A stretch of DNA of 43,078 nucleotides, taken from NCBI GenBank assembly GCA_032433595.1, contig JASWJB010000351.1, positions 1 to 43,078 of the forward strand. The letters run 5' to 3'. Shown here one piece after another: positions 1 through 11,576 of this stretch. The notes under the pieces are model-generated. The model ran no database searches. It was not told where the DNA came from and worked only from the letters and a program-made list of their open reading frames with translations. The stretch is from Conoideocrella luteorostrata. Lineage: Eukaryota > Ascomycota > Sordariomycetes > Hypocreales > Clavicipitaceae. Positions within the stretch are counted from its first letter, which is position 1; every line of letters begins with the position of its first letter. Both the position numbers and the translations under genes were made by a program.

Positions 1-125
1 GAGGAGGCTAGGTGCCGTGTTCCTTTTACTAGGATGGAGACCTTGCAGTAGCTACTATACTAGATAGAGTAGATACTCCAAGAGTCGTTAGTCCTAGTAA
101 AAGGAACACGGCACCTAGCCTCCTC
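1..125. repeat. Long perfect hairpin (inverted repeat, type 1) upstream of head A
   Basis: Bases 1-34 and 92-125 are perfect reverse complements (34-bp arms) around a 57-bp loop; the left arm may continue beyond the window. The inner arm and loop (CTAGGATGGAGAC...AGTCCTAG) match the hairpin at 22072-22162, while the outer stem differs. It lies 66 bp before the conserved core of head A. It is most likely a foldback or MITE-like element; I see no coding capacity. Confidence 0.85.
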
Positions 126-1136
126 CTTTTCCCGCGACCAGTCTTCTCCTTTTTCTCACAACCCAAGCGAAAAACCACCCATCCCGCCGGCATTTTGTGC
201 GCTGCCCGCCGCAGAGTGGCCGCGCGCGCCGGGAGCAGCCTGATTTTGCCTGCATTGCGTGCGCCGGGCGTTTGCGAGTCGTTTGCGCCAGGTTTCGTGC
301 CGATTGGGGCACTGCTGGCCGAGTTGTGGTTATTATCGTGGGTTTCGGCGAATTGCACGCCGGGTATTTTATTTCACGCCTTAATTTTACTTGCAACTTG
401 TCCGCTGGGCTCTCGTGCATCTTTTACACCAGGTTTGGTGTTATCCGGTGCCCTGGTTGTGGTGTTGCGGTTGTGCTGGGTCGGAAGCCCCTGAGGCTGC
501 ATTGCGACCTGCTGACCGACCAGGTATGTTTTTTGTACACTACGCAGCAGATGTTTTATTTCGTGCCCTGCCTCTTATTTAAATATATACGCTACGCCCT
601 TGTGCATCTTTTACACCTGGTCTTGTCCTGTCTCGTGGCATTGCTGCTGTGATGTGCTGATTGTTGCTGCAAGTCGCTCGTACGCCCCCCTGATGGCTGA
701 ATTCCCGACCGAGCAAGTTTTTCGTAGAGTACGCACTGGGTGTTTTGTCTCGCGCCCTGCTTTGCATTACACCTTGTGCAGTGGGCTCTTGTGCATCTTT
801 TACGCCTGGTTTCATTTGGGTTTGTCCCGGGGGTATTGCTGTTGTGCTGCATTGCCGGGTCTGTAAGCCAGCCGCCCCCGTCGCTGGATGACCTGACCAC
901 GGAGGTTTTTCGTAGATTGCCCACCAGGTGTTTTGTTTTGTGCCCTGCAGCTGAGCATGCCTTGTGCGCTGCATTTTTCTGCATCTTATGCGCTGCTTCT
1001 CTCTGCATCTTGTGCGCTGGTTATTGTGCTGCGGTGTTGCTGTGTTACTCTGTGCTACGTACCGGCCCCGTATGAGCTCGCTCGCTGGTCCCCCGACCGA
1101 GAAAACTCTGCTATTGCACCCTGAGCTGCCTGCTAT
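126..1136 (+). repeat. Composite unit A: CpG-rich head and GT-rich tandem part
   Basis: This begins with the head shared by six units: a CGAAAAACCACC stretch, then CATTTTGTGCGCTGCCCGCC near 191, then a run rich in CGCG. It continues as GT-rich sequence that repeats roughly every 200 bp phrases such as GCATCTTTTACACC, TTTTTCGTAGA and CCCTGATGGCTG. It ends in a tail with CCCCGACCGAGAAAAC and GCTATTCTTGCGTGGGCAG that leads straight into the triplet array. Short ORFs occur in all frames on both strands and are not conserved between units, so I read it as non-coding repeat. Confidence 0.8.
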
Positions 1137-4100
1137 TCTTGCGTGGGCAGCAGCGACAGCGGCATCATTATCATCGGCGGCGGCATCATCGGCGGCATCA
1201 TCGGCGGCATCATCAGTGCATCATCAGTGGCATCAGCAGCTGCAGCAGCAGCATCATTGTCGTTAGCGGCATCATCAGCAGCAGCGGCATCAACGGCGGC
1301 GGCAGCGGCGACAGCATCGTCATCGGTGGCAGCATCATTAGCAGCGGCGGCAACGGCATCGTCATTATCATCATTATTGGCTGACTCTTCCTCTCGTGAG
1401 TGACGACTTTTCCCCTCTCTCCCAGGTGCTGACGGCAGCAGCGGCGTTTCTTGCGTGGTAGCAGCATCCTAATCCTCATCGGCAGCAACGGCATCATCAT
1501 CGGCGGCGGCGTCATCATCATCATCATCATCTTCATCAGCGGCAGGAGCAGCGGCATCATCGTCATCATCATCATCAGCGGCGGCGGCAGCATCAGAATC
1601 ATCAGCATCATCGACAGCAGCAGCAGCAGCAGCAGCGGCATTTCTCACGTGGGCAGCAACATTCTCGTCAGCAGCGGCGGCATCACGAGCAGTGGCATCA
1701 TCATCATCACCAGCAGCGGCATCACCAGAAGCATCACCATCATGATTATCGGCTGACTTTTCCCCTCCCGACCGCTATAATCGTGACCGAAATCCTGACC
1801 AGAATCCCAACCTGTGACCATCATTCTCATTATCAGCAGCAGCGGCAGCGGCAATAGCATCATCGTCAGCTGACTCTTTTCTCTCGTGAGTGCCGACTTT
1901 TCTCGTGGGTGCTGACTTTTTCCCTCTCTCAAATGCTACAGCAGAAGCAGTGGCAATAGCAGCATCATCAACTGACTCTTTTCTCTCGTGAGTGCCGACC
2001 TTTTCCCTCTCCCAAGTGCAACAGCAGAAGCAGTGGCAGCAGAAGCATCATCAACTAACTCTTCTCTCTCGTGAGTGCTGATTTTTTCCCTCCCAAGTGC
2101 TGACAGCAACAGCGGCATTAGCAGCAACATCCTCATCGGCAGCGGCGGCGGCGGCAGCGGCATTTCTTGCGTGGGCACCAATATCCTCATCAGAAGCAAC
2201 GCCATCATCAGCAGCGACAGCAGCGATACAGCAACATTCTCATTAGCAACAGCGGGATTATCGTCATCAGCAGCAGGAGCATCTGACGTTTCCTCCGACC
2301 GACCGATACAATCGTGACCGAAATCGTGACCGAAATGCTAACCTGTGGCCGTCGTCCTTATTATCAGCAGCAGCAGCAGCGGTAGCAGCGGTAGCAGCGA
2401 CATTTCTTCCGTGGGCAGCAACATCCTCATCGGCAGCGGCGGCGGCAGCAGCGGCATTTCTTGCGTGGACACCAATATCTTCATCAGAAGCAACGGCATC
2501 GTCAGCAGCGGTAGCGATACAGCAACATTCTCATCACAAGCAGCGGCATCACCAGGAGCGGCAGAGCGGCATCATCATCAGTAGCAGCGTTAACATCAGC
2601 AGGTAACTCGTACCTCTCCCGAGTCTAACTTTTGCCCTTTGCTGATCACTCCATCATTAGCAGCAGCAGCATTATCATCAACAACGGTATCATCAGCAGC
2701 GGCAGCAGCGACATTTATACGCGGGCAGCAACATTCTTATCAGCAGCGGCGGCATAATCAGTGGCATCATCATCAGCAGCATCGTCGTCATCATTAACAG
2801 TAGAAGCAGCGGTACCAGCGACAATTTTTGCGTGGGCATCAATATCCTCATCAGAAGCAACGGAATCAGCAGCGGCGGCAGCAGCGATACAGCAGCATTC
2901 TCATCACAAGCAGCAGCATCACCAGGAGCGGCAGCAGCAGCATCATCATCATAAGCAGGTAATTCTTACCTCTCCCAAGTGCTAACTTTTGCCCTTTGCT
3001 GACCGCTCCATTATCAATAGCAACAGTATTATCATCAGCAACGGCATCATTAGCAGCGGCAGCAGCGACATTTACACGTGGGCAGCAACATTCTTATCAA
3101 CAGCGGCGGCATCACCAGTAGCGGCAGCAGCACCATCATCATCAGCAGGTAACTCTTCCCTCTCCCGGGTGCTGACATTTGCCCTTTGCTAACCGCTCCA
3201 TCATCAACAGCAACAGCATTATCATCAGCAGCAGCGACATTTCATGCGTGGGCAGCAACATCCTTATTAGCATCAGCGGCATCGTCGTCATTATTAGCAG
3301 TAGAAGCAGCGGCGGCAGCGGCATTTATTGCGTGGCAGCAACATCATCATCATCAGGTGACTTTTCCCCCTCCCAACCGCTACTATGGTAACCAGAATCC
3401 TAACTTGTGGCCATTATCAATAGCAGCAGCTGCGGCATCATCGTCATTATCAGCAGTAGAAGCAGCGGCGGCAGCGGCATTATTGCGTGGCAGTTCTTGC
3501 GTGGCAACAACATCATCATCATCAGGTGACTTTTCCCCTCCCGACCGCCACTGTGTTGACCAGAATCCTAACTCGTGGCCATCCTCATTGGCAGCAGCAG
3601 CGGCACCATCAGCAGCAACAGCAGCGACATTTCTACGTGGGCAGCAACATTCTCATTAGCAGCAGAGGCATTATCGTCATTAGCAGCAGGAGCATGTGAC
3701 TTTTCCCCCTCCCGACCGATACAATCTTGACCGAAATGCCGACCGAAATTCTGACCGGAATCCTTACCTGTGGCTATCAACACAGCGGCACCATCATTAT
3801 CAGGCAGCTCTTCCCTCTCGTGAGTGCTGGCTTTCTCCTCTCTCAAGTGCCAACAGCAGCGGCATTTCTTGCGTGGCAGCAACATCTGACTTGTCTCCCT
3901 CCCTCCAGCTACCATCTTGACCATAAACCCGACCGGAATCCTGACCTGTGGACATTATCATTATCAGCAGCAGCGACATCATCATCAGCAGCAGCGGCGG
4001 CGGCATCATCGTCAGCAGCAGCAACGAGCGCAGCGAGGCCGGGGGTTTGGGGGCTTGCCCCCATATCATCAAAGCATTATTGTTTACACCGTGACTGTGT

Positions 4101-4387
4101 ATCATGGGGGCGCGCCCTATCATCGTCACCAGCAGCGGCGGCATCATCAACGGCATCAGCGGCGACGGCGGCATCATACGTGGCATCATCATCATCATCA
4201 TCATCAGCGGCGGTGGCGGCATCAGCAGCAGCAGCGGCGGCGGGATTATTATTAGCTGACTCTTCCCTCTCCCAAGTGCTGACTGCAGCAGCGAATTTTC
4301 TTGCGTGGTAGCAACATCCTATTCAACAGGAACGGCATTATTCTCATCGACAGCATCGGCAGCATCGGCATCATCAACAGCAGCAAA
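1137..4387 (+). repeat. Composite unit A: CAG/CGG/CAT triplet array
   Basis: About 3.2 kb is built of imperfect triplets (CAG, CGG, CAT, CGT, TAT) with spacer motifs that recur every 150-350 bp. Spacers are of two kinds: CTGACTCTTCCCTCTC with an AAGTGCTGAC partner, and GACTTTTCCCCTCCCGACCG followed by an AATCGTGACCGGAATCCTGACC-like phrase. A third phrase, TTTCTTGCGTGGGCAGCAAC, opens many sub-blocks. Long low-complexity ORFs (poly-Ala/Ser, poly-Met/Leu, poly-His) in several frames are a by-product of the triplets. Confidence 0.9.
4033..4112. other. G-rich non-triplet island inside array A
   Basis: An 80-bp stretch unlike the array contains GGGGGTTTGGGGGCTTGCCCCC-type sequence: a G5-CTT-G-C5 hairpin next to a second G5 run. 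It then has a non-repetitive segment ending in ATGGGGGCGCGCC. I see no target duplication and cannot classify it. Confidence 0.5.
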
Positions 4388-4489
4388 CATCGAGCTTGTC
4401 AGATTGACCCGCGATACCAGATGCCTGTACGTCTCCCGAGAATAGACCTTGAAACGAGCTCATTAGATTAACCTCCGATGCCTAATGCT

Positions 4490-4790
4490 TTGTGCAGTGT
4501 ACATCTCCTGAAATCATCGAACAGCTACGAGACGGAACAAAGAACCAGGACGTTTGGCGAGGACAAGGGGTGGATGATTGGCGAGTATCTGTTGCAAATT
4601 ATTGCCACGCGGATTACAATCAGGTGGCCTGGAGAGAGTCAACAAAACCAACAACAACACATTTGAGCTGCACAAGGCCGTGCATCACAGCCCAACAAGC
4701 CAATAACGTTCAGAATTCGACATCCCAGCCGACCGGCGTGTTTTGTTGTACCGAGTAACTGCACGACAGCTGTGTTGGGACGTGCCAAAA
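4490..4790. other. Non-satellite island in block 1
   Basis: About 300 bp of unique-looking sequence interrupts the satellite. It holds an 88-codon + strand frame (4492-4758) whose product I do not recognise, and no termini or target duplication. The satellite resumes at CAACAGACTCGTCAGATT near 4810. It could be a decayed insertion. Confidence 0.4.
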
Positions 4791-5400
4791 GAAAGCAAGA
4801 TGAGCATCTTCAACAGACTCGTCAGATTAAGCAACAATGTCTGATGCTTTGATGGCGCCTGTACGTTTTCCGAGAAGTAAACCTTTACACAAGCTCGTTA
4901 GCTGGCTTGCGTCAACTACTACCATGTCTAATGCTTTGAAAGCGCCTGTACGTATTCCGAGAATGAAACCTTTGAACAAGCTCGTTAGATTGACCTGCGA
5001 TATTAGATGCCTGTACGTCCTCCAACATTCGAACGTTTCAATGAGCCCGAAAGATTGGCCTGCAACATCAGATGCCTGTACGTCTTCCGAGAAATAAACC
5101 TTTGAACAAGCTCGTCAGATCGACTTGCGGTGTGTAATGCTTGTACGTCTCCCGAGATTGAAGCCTCTTCAACGAGCTCGTTAGACAAACCTACAATGTC
5201 TAATGCTTCAACAGGGCCTGTACGTCTTCGGAGATTTCGTTGGATTAAATCGACCTGCGATATCCGATGCTGACATGTCTGACGCTTTGAAAGCGCCTGC
5301 ATGTCTTGCGAGACGTTGAACTTTTTAACGAGCTCGTCAGATCAACCCTCAATGTCAGATGCCTGTACGTCTTCCGAAATTGAACCTTTCAAAGAGCTCG

Positions 5401-6130
5401 TTAGCTGACTGAGTTAGATTGCGGCTAGCAATCCGGTTATCATTGACTTGCGGAAGCTTTGAAAGCGCGGGTATGTCTTCCGACATTGGACCTTTCAAGG
5501 AGCTCGTTAGCTGACGGAGTTAGATTGCGGCCAAAAATTCGGTTATCAATGACTTGCGATATGTGACGCTTTAAAAGCGCAGGTATGTCTTCCGACATTG
5601 AACCTTTGAAGGAGCTCGTTAGCTGACTGAATTAGATTGCGGCCAACAATCCGGTTATCATTGACTTGCGATATGTGACGCTTCGAAAGCGCGACTATAT
5701 CTTCCGACATAGAAACTGTTTCGACGAGCGAGCTACATGCGATATCTGTTGCTTCTGATACGCCTGTTTATGTTCCGCGATATCCGATGCCTTGAAAGCG
5801 CCTGTGCTTCCGAGATTGAAACCTTTCAACGAGCTCGTCAGATCAACCCTCGATGCCAGATGCCTGTACGTCTTCCGACATTGAACCTTTCAATGAGCTC
5901 GTTAGCTGACTGAATTAGATTGCGGCCAAAAATTCGGTTATCAATGACTTGCGATATGTGACGCTTCGAAAGCGCGGGTATATCTTCCGACATGTGAACA
6001 GATTCAACGAACGAGATGCATGCGATATCTGTTGCTTCTGGTACGCCTGTATATGTTCCGCGATATCCGATGCCTTGAAAGCGTCTGTGCTTCCGAGATT
6101 GAAGCCTTCCAACGAGCTCGTCAGATTGAT
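5401..6130 (+). repeat. Higher-order satellite variant with GCTGACTGAATTAGATTGCG
   Basis: Here the simple monomer is replaced by longer repeats that start with TAGCTGACTGAATTAGATTG and include CCGGTTATCATTGACTTGCG and CGAAAGCGCG. The phrase starts near 5408, 5510, 5621 and 5904. From 5621 and 5904 the following 200 bp are also alike, including TATGTTCCGCGATATCCGAT, giving a repeat of about 283 bp. The same higher-order unit occurs at 39891 and 40210. Confidence 0.75.
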
Positions 6131-7751
6131 TTACTGTCCGATGCTTTGATAGCGCCTGTACGTCTCCCGAGATTCAAATCTTTTCAACGAGCTCCTTGCA
6201 GCCTGTACGTCTTGCGAGATCTAAAATATTTAACAGGCTTGTCAACTGACTAAATTAGATTGCGGCCGATAACCCTATCAGCAAAGAAATTGTCTTTGTT
6301 AGATTTGCCTCACGATATCTGATGGATCCGATGCTTCTGGAACGCCTGTCCGTCTTCCGACATTTGAACGTTTCTACGAGTTCGTCAGATTGACCTCCGA
6401 TCAGATGCCTATGAGATTTAAACCTTTTCAACGAGCTCGTCAAATTGTCTGGCGATATATCTGATGGATCCGGTGCTTCGGGAACGCCTGTACGTCTTCC
6501 GATATTTGAACCTTTTAACGAGCTTTTTAACTGACTTGCACTTCCTGATGCTCTTGTAGCTGTACGTTGTCCAACATCGAATTTTTCAACGAGCTCGTCA
6601 GATTGCCTTGCGATATCTGATGGACCCGTTGCTTCTGGATCGCCTGTACGTCTTCCAATATTTGAACCTTTCAACGAGCTCATTAACTGACTTGCAATGC
6701 CCGATGCTTCTTGTAGCCTGTACGTTGTCCCATATTCGAACGTTTCAACGAGTTGTCAAATTGCCTGGCGATATCTGATGGATCCAGTGCTTCTGGAACG
6801 CCTGTACGTCTTCTGATATTTGAGCCTTTCAACGAGCTTTTTAACTGACTTGCAATGCCTGATGCTCTTGTAGCTGTACGTCGTCCAACATTCGAATTTT
6901 TCAACGAGCTCGTCAGATTGCCTGGCGATATCTGATGGATCCGATGTTTCTTGAACGCCTGTACGCTTCCGACATGTGAAGGTTTCTCCGAGCTCGATAG
7001 ATTGACCTGCGACATCAGATGCCTATACAACTTCCGAGATTTAAGCCGTTTCAACGAGCTCGTTCGACCGACCTACGATGTTTGACGCTTTCTGCAGTGT
7101 ACGTCTTCCGAAATTTATACCTTTCAACAAGCTCCTTCTAGTCTGTACGTCTTCCGACACGTGAACGTTTCTACGAGCTCGTTGACTAACTTGCAATGCC
7201 TCATGCTTTTTGTAGTCTGTACGTCGTTCCACATTCGAACCTCCAACGAGCTCGTCAGATTGCCTTGCGATATCCAATGGATCCGATGTTTCTTGAACGG
7301 CTGTACGTCTTTTGACATTTGAACTTTTTAACGAGCTTATCAACTGACTTGCAATGCCTGGTGCTTCTTATAGCCTGTACGTTGTCCCACATTTAAATCT
7401 TTCAACGAGCTTGTCAGATTGCCTTGCGATATCCGGTGGATCCGGTGCTTCTGGAACGCCTGTACGTCTTCCGACATTGAAACTTTCAACGAGCTCGCTA
7501 ACTGACTTGCAATACCTGATGCTTCCTATAGCCTGTATGTCGTCCCATATTCGAACGTTTCAACGAGTCGTTAGATTGCCTAGCGATATCTAATGGATCC
7601 GATGCTTCTTGAACGGCTGTACGTCTTCCGATATTGAACGTTTCTACGGGCTCGTCAGATTGACTTGCGATCAGATGCCTATATAGTTTCCGAAATTTAA
7701 GCTTTTTCGACGAGCTCGCTCGATCGACCTACAATGTCTGATAAGGGCCTA

Positions 7752-9935
7752 CCATGCCCATTTGTATCGATTCAGATGACCACCTGTCCGTTCATGACTA
7801 TCTCTCCTACGTGCGGGACCAGCAAAACAGACTCTGGCCTTCTGGCGCGGAAGGCGTGTGCAAGCCGCGGAGTGACCCAAAAAGCAGGCTTTCCCATGTG
7901 ACGCTACTCAGTATCCAACCCGAGAAGAGTACCTTGACGGAGGCTTCTCCTTGCCAGGGTGGTGCCGATGAGCAGAAGCCAGAGAAGGGTGACAGAAATC
8001 TCCCTAATTCTTATAATTGATTTTGGTACTGATCGTACTGATATCTCGGCTTCTTTCAACTCCGCCACCATTTCTGAATGGACCATGGGACACTTGAACC
8101 GACAGCTGGGGTTTGTTTTACATCAAATTCAAGCTTCATGCCCCTCGCAGAGCATCTCTAAAATTACAATTGCGACACCCAACGAGATTGAACATATTTG
8201 GGATCGGAATCCTGCGGTTTAAACTCCTGTTGAGCGTTGCTTTCATGAGATAATCGAGGAATGCGCGGCATCTCAGCCCGCTGCACCAGCTGTCTGCGCT
8301 TGGGATGGCGAGCTATCGTACGGCCAGCTTGTTCGCCTAGCCACGGGTCTGTCCGGCCAGCTTGCCGGGCTTGGTGTTGGCCGTGGTGCGGTTGTGCCCT
8401 TGTGCTTCGAGAAATCCATGTGGACAACCGTCGCAATGCTCGGGGTGCTCAAAACCGGCGCCGCATTTGTGTTATTTGACCCTTTGCTTCCAGAAGGTCG
8501 GCTCCTCGCCCTGTCAAAGCATGTCAAGGCGAAAGTCATAGTGTCGGGCGACTTACAGAGACAGCTGAGCTCTCGACTCGCACCCCATGTGATCGCCCTT
8601 GGCACATTTGCCAATCAATCCTTATACGATCAGCCCGATTCTCCAAGTAGCCGATCCAGTCCGTCCGACGTCATGTATATTGCATTCACGTCCGGTAGTA
8701 CGGGTGAAGTATTTGTCACTCCGAATCAGCTCAGAGTTTTGACTTCATTCGACTCAAAGGTCATGGAGCCAAACGTGATACAAAAGTTGCTGGAGCTGTT
8801 CCATTATGTGCTCAATCAACTTGACGATGCGGCCCTCGCGCCAGTTGTTATCGGAGACTGCGACAATTCTTCCACACGATTTGGCGAAATACGCGCTTGT
8901 GACCACGATGTCTTCTCCAGTACAACCAGAACATGGCGTTGATGAGAAAAGTGCAGCTACAAAGGAAACGAATCCTAATGAGGCGGAAGACAGCTCACAG
9001 CGGCGCAATAGGGCCGGCACACCGCCGCTGAAGCTGAAGAGGTCGCCGATTGAAATTAGGGAGGACAAAAACAGAAAAGACCAAATTACGGAATTTGACA
9101 GCGACGATGACATCATTGACCCTATCAGAGCGGCATTAACATGGCATGAGGACGAAATCACAATCTACGATCCAGACGATGACGATGACGACGGGACCGG
9201 CATAAATGGAACAAAGGAAACGAATCCGCAGCCCATGTCGGACACGGAGCGCCAAATGCGAAAAGTATGGGCGAGTGTACTCAACATTCCTTCCCGTACA
9301 ATCACACTCGAGGACAATTTCCTTCGTCTGGGAGGGAACTCGATTGACGCTATGAAGGTTGTCAGCAAAGCATTGCAGCTCGGACTACATGTCAGAGTAG
9401 TGGACATCTTTCCTCAGCCACGATTGCGTGACCTTGCCAGCCATACGGGGCAACTCCGTGAACGGCGACGCCAACTTTATCCGACGAACTCAAGATACAG
9501 ATGCGGTGGAGCAATCGTTCGCTCAGGAAGGTTTATGACTTGTGCACCAGCTAGCTCCGACTTTGACATGGGATAACATTCCTTGTGCCTGGCGGCTCCG
9601 TGGCCCGCTGCAGCTGGCATCACTTCAGACGGCCCTCCTTGCTCTAGAACGCCGCCACGAGTCGCTCAGGACAGTCTTCCTATCAAGAAATGACAGTCTT
9701 CCTATCAAGAAATGGAGTGAATTTCCAAAGAGTCGAAAGATTTGAAGAAAATAAACAGAAACTGGAGCCTATTGTGCTCGATGGGGCCGGCGTTCTTGCC
9801 GCCGCACTCTAGAAAGACTAGCTGACGCCTTTCGAGTTGCAAACTGAAGTAGGGTGGAGAGTATACATATATCAGCTTGGCGAACACGATTATGCTCTCT
9901 CTATAGTACGTGAGTGTTTGGGTGCGCCTTTTGGG
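7752..9935 (+). pseudogene. Broken NRPS fragment (C / A / C / T / C remnants)
   Basis: Pieces of a modular non-ribosomal peptide synthetase, which assembles peptides on carrier domains in the cytosol. In order: part of a condensation domain (VRDQQ near 7815, LLSIQPE near 7905, then C-domain end to about 8215); the start of an adenylation domain with VLKTGAAFVLFDP near 8450 and the A3 loop FTSGSTGE near 8690; a jump into the end of another condensation domain (about 8725-8870); an acidic linker; a carrier domain with the phosphopantetheine site LGGNSI near 9330; and the start of a further condensation domain (RLRGPL near 9590, SLRTVF, then PFELQTE near 9830). It ends before the HHxxxDG active site. 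Frame changes, an internal TAA (8220) and two TAG codons (9810, 9819) break it. A 22-bp tandem duplication lies at 9671-9714. Satellite flanks both sides. It is a dead remnant. Confidence 0.85.
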
Positions 9936-10015
9936 CCGACAAACCATATTTGATGCTCTTTGTGGCGTACGTCTTCCGAGATTTGAATCTTTTTGACGAG
10001 CTCGTTAACTAACTT
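9936..10015 (+). repeat. Satellite block 2, first part
   Basis: The satellite resumes after the NRPS remnant with the CATATTTGATGCTCTTTGTG variant and runs to the family-D LTR. The last five bases (AACTT) are the left copy of its target duplication. Confidence 0.8.
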
Positions 10016-10208
10016 TGTGGGTTGCACAAGGTTGTGCAACGATCTAGATCGTCGGCTTCAAAACGGAATATATTCAACAAGTCTCTGTATATCTAAGAAG
10101 AAAACAAGTCAAGATACGAAGCCTACTATCATCGTACAAATACGGTGGCCGAAAGGTGACCACGCGACTCGCTCCGTGCTTCTCATTGCGCTTGGCGGGA
10201 TTCCAACA
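10016..10208 (+). mobile_element. Solo LTR, family D, copy 1
   Basis: A 193-bp element from TGTGGGTTGCAC to GGGATTCCAACA, flanked by the exact 5-bp duplication AACTT (10011-10015 and 10209-10213). The second copy at 42051-42246 is clearly alike along its whole length. TG...CA ends and a 5-bp duplication are the hallmarks of LTR retrotransposon integration. No internal region is present. The TATA position reads CGTACAAATA here and CGTATAAATA in copy 2. Confidence 0.88.
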
Positions 10209-10505
10209 AACTTGCCATATTTGATGCTCTTTGTCGCGTACGTCTTCCGAGATTTGAACCTTTTTGACGAGCTCGTCAGCTGACTTGCGATACTAGATGC
10301 GTCTTGCAGCGCCTGTACGTTTCGAGATTTGAACTTTTTCAACGAGCTCGTCAGATTAACGTACAATGTCTGATGCTTCAACAGCCCCCGAACCTTTCAA
10401 CGAGCTTGTTAACGAACTTGCCATACTCTATGCTCGTTGTAGCGTACGTCTTCTGAGATTTGAACCTTTTTGACGAGTTTGTCAGCTGACTTGCGGTACT
10501 AGATA
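10209..10505 (+). repeat. Satellite block 2, second part
   Basis: Monomers with GATTTGAACCTTTTTGACGA and GAGCTCGTCAGCTGACTTGC, continuing in register with the part before the family-D LTR. Confidence 0.85.
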
Positions 10506-10815
10506 GTGCCAACGGGCAGACTGGCGGCCGTCCATGTGGAGCAAGTCGGCCCAGCGAAAGATGACTCGTCTGTACCTGTATACTACGCTTCCGTTGATCA
10601 AGATTGTTGAGCTTATTCATTCTAATGCTTCCGAGTCGGCAGCCCCTGGGTAAGCCTTGCTTAGATTGCCTTGGTACCATGTTCGCCAGGCATGCTGATA
10701 CACGATAGGCACGAGTCGGCCCACAAGAAACTCAACACCCTTCTTGATAAGGAACCGCAATGGCTACATCCCAGGAATGAAACCGACATGGACCCTCGAG
10801 TCAGTGAACTGGCCA
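10506..10815. other. Unclassified insertion in satellite
   Basis: About 310 bp of non-satellite sequence sits between ACTAGAT and GCCTCTTGTAGCG, which are adjacent in other monomers. GAGTCGGC and GTCGGCCCA occur twice inside it. I found no matching termini, target duplication or recognisable protein. Confidence 0.45.
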
Positions 10816-11330
10816 ATTCACGCCTCTTGTAGCGCCTGTACGTTCCGAGATTTAAACCTTTTCAACGAGCTCGTCAGATTCACCTACAATGTCTGATGCT
10901 TCAACAGCGCCTGAACCTTTCAACGAGCTTGTTAACGAACTTTCCATACTTTATGCTCTTTGTAGCGTACGTCTCCTGAGATTTGAACCTTTTTGACGAG
11001 CTTGTTAGCTGACTTGCGATACTAGATACCTCTTGCAGCGCCTGTACCTTCCGAGATTTGAACCTTTTCAGCGAGCTCGTCAGATCGGCTTGCGACATCG
11101 AATGACTCTTGCAGCCCGTACGTCTGCCGAGATTGAAACCGTTCAACCAGCTGCTTGCAGCCCGTGCGTCTTCCGAGAATAAAGCCGTTCAACGAGCTCG
11201 TCAGATTGACTGCATGTCTAACGCTTCGAAAACACCTGCCTGTACGTCCTGCGGGATTTGAACCTTTTGAGCTTGTTGGATTGACTTGCGACATCTGATG
11301 CTTCTGGCAGCCTGTATAACCTCCGACCCG
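10816..11330 (+). repeat. Satellite block 2, third part
   Basis: Regular monomers with GAGCTCGTCAGAT and CTTGCAGCGCCTGTACG, in the same orientation as the rest. No gene is visible. Confidence 0.88.
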
Positions 11331-11576
11331 GATGCAGTGGTGTCGGGACTCAGCGAGGTATCAATTCGTTGCTATGACGTGAGCTCCTGCGTCTCTGTAG
11401 GTTGATAAGCAGCTTCTCTAGACTGTGCTCTAATCTCGGGACGAATGCTAACAGCCCGTGAGGCATATATAGGCGGCACAGTGATAGATGACTAGGAATA
11501 AATGATCGTCTTCCACCACACCTACTATCAATACGCCTTTGCCAGAACTGTGCGTGTTGGCGGGGACAACAGTTCT
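11331..11576 (+). mobile_element. LTR-like insertion, family unknown
   Basis: A non-satellite segment with TG/CA-like limits (TGTCGGGACT at 11341, GGGGACAACA ending at 11571) and a TATA-like GGCATATATAGGCGG near 11463. Satellite flanks both sides. No 5-bp duplication is present at these limits, so the exact ends are uncertain. It has no second copy in the window. Confidence 0.4.

Larger units (their letters stand above)
4388..7740 (+). repeat. Satellite block 1 (about 65-80 bp monomers)
   Basis: A degenerate tandem repeat. The common monomer reads roughly TTTCAACGAGCTCGTCAGAT, then TGACCTGCGATATCAGATGC, then CTGTACGTCTTCCGAGATTT and GAACC. Longer variants add GCTTCTTGCAGCG before the CTGTACG. 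Most monomers carry the 10-bp palindrome ACGAGCTCGT or a transition variant. Orientation is the same here and in every other block of the window. A non-satellite island lies at about 4490-4790. Short ORFs inside are chance frames in tandem DNA. Confidence 0.92.

Noticed and set aside
1137..4387. Long ORFs with poly-Ala/Ser, poly-Met/Leu or poly-His runs, on both strands
   Set aside because: They arise from CAG/CGG/CAT triplets read in different frames; several frames are open at once and no non-repeat domain is present. The same holds for arrays C, E and F.
4388..7740. CRISPR-like array from regular repeats
   Set aside because: There are no unique spacers of constant size between repeats; the whole monomer is repeated, and the context is eukaryotic.
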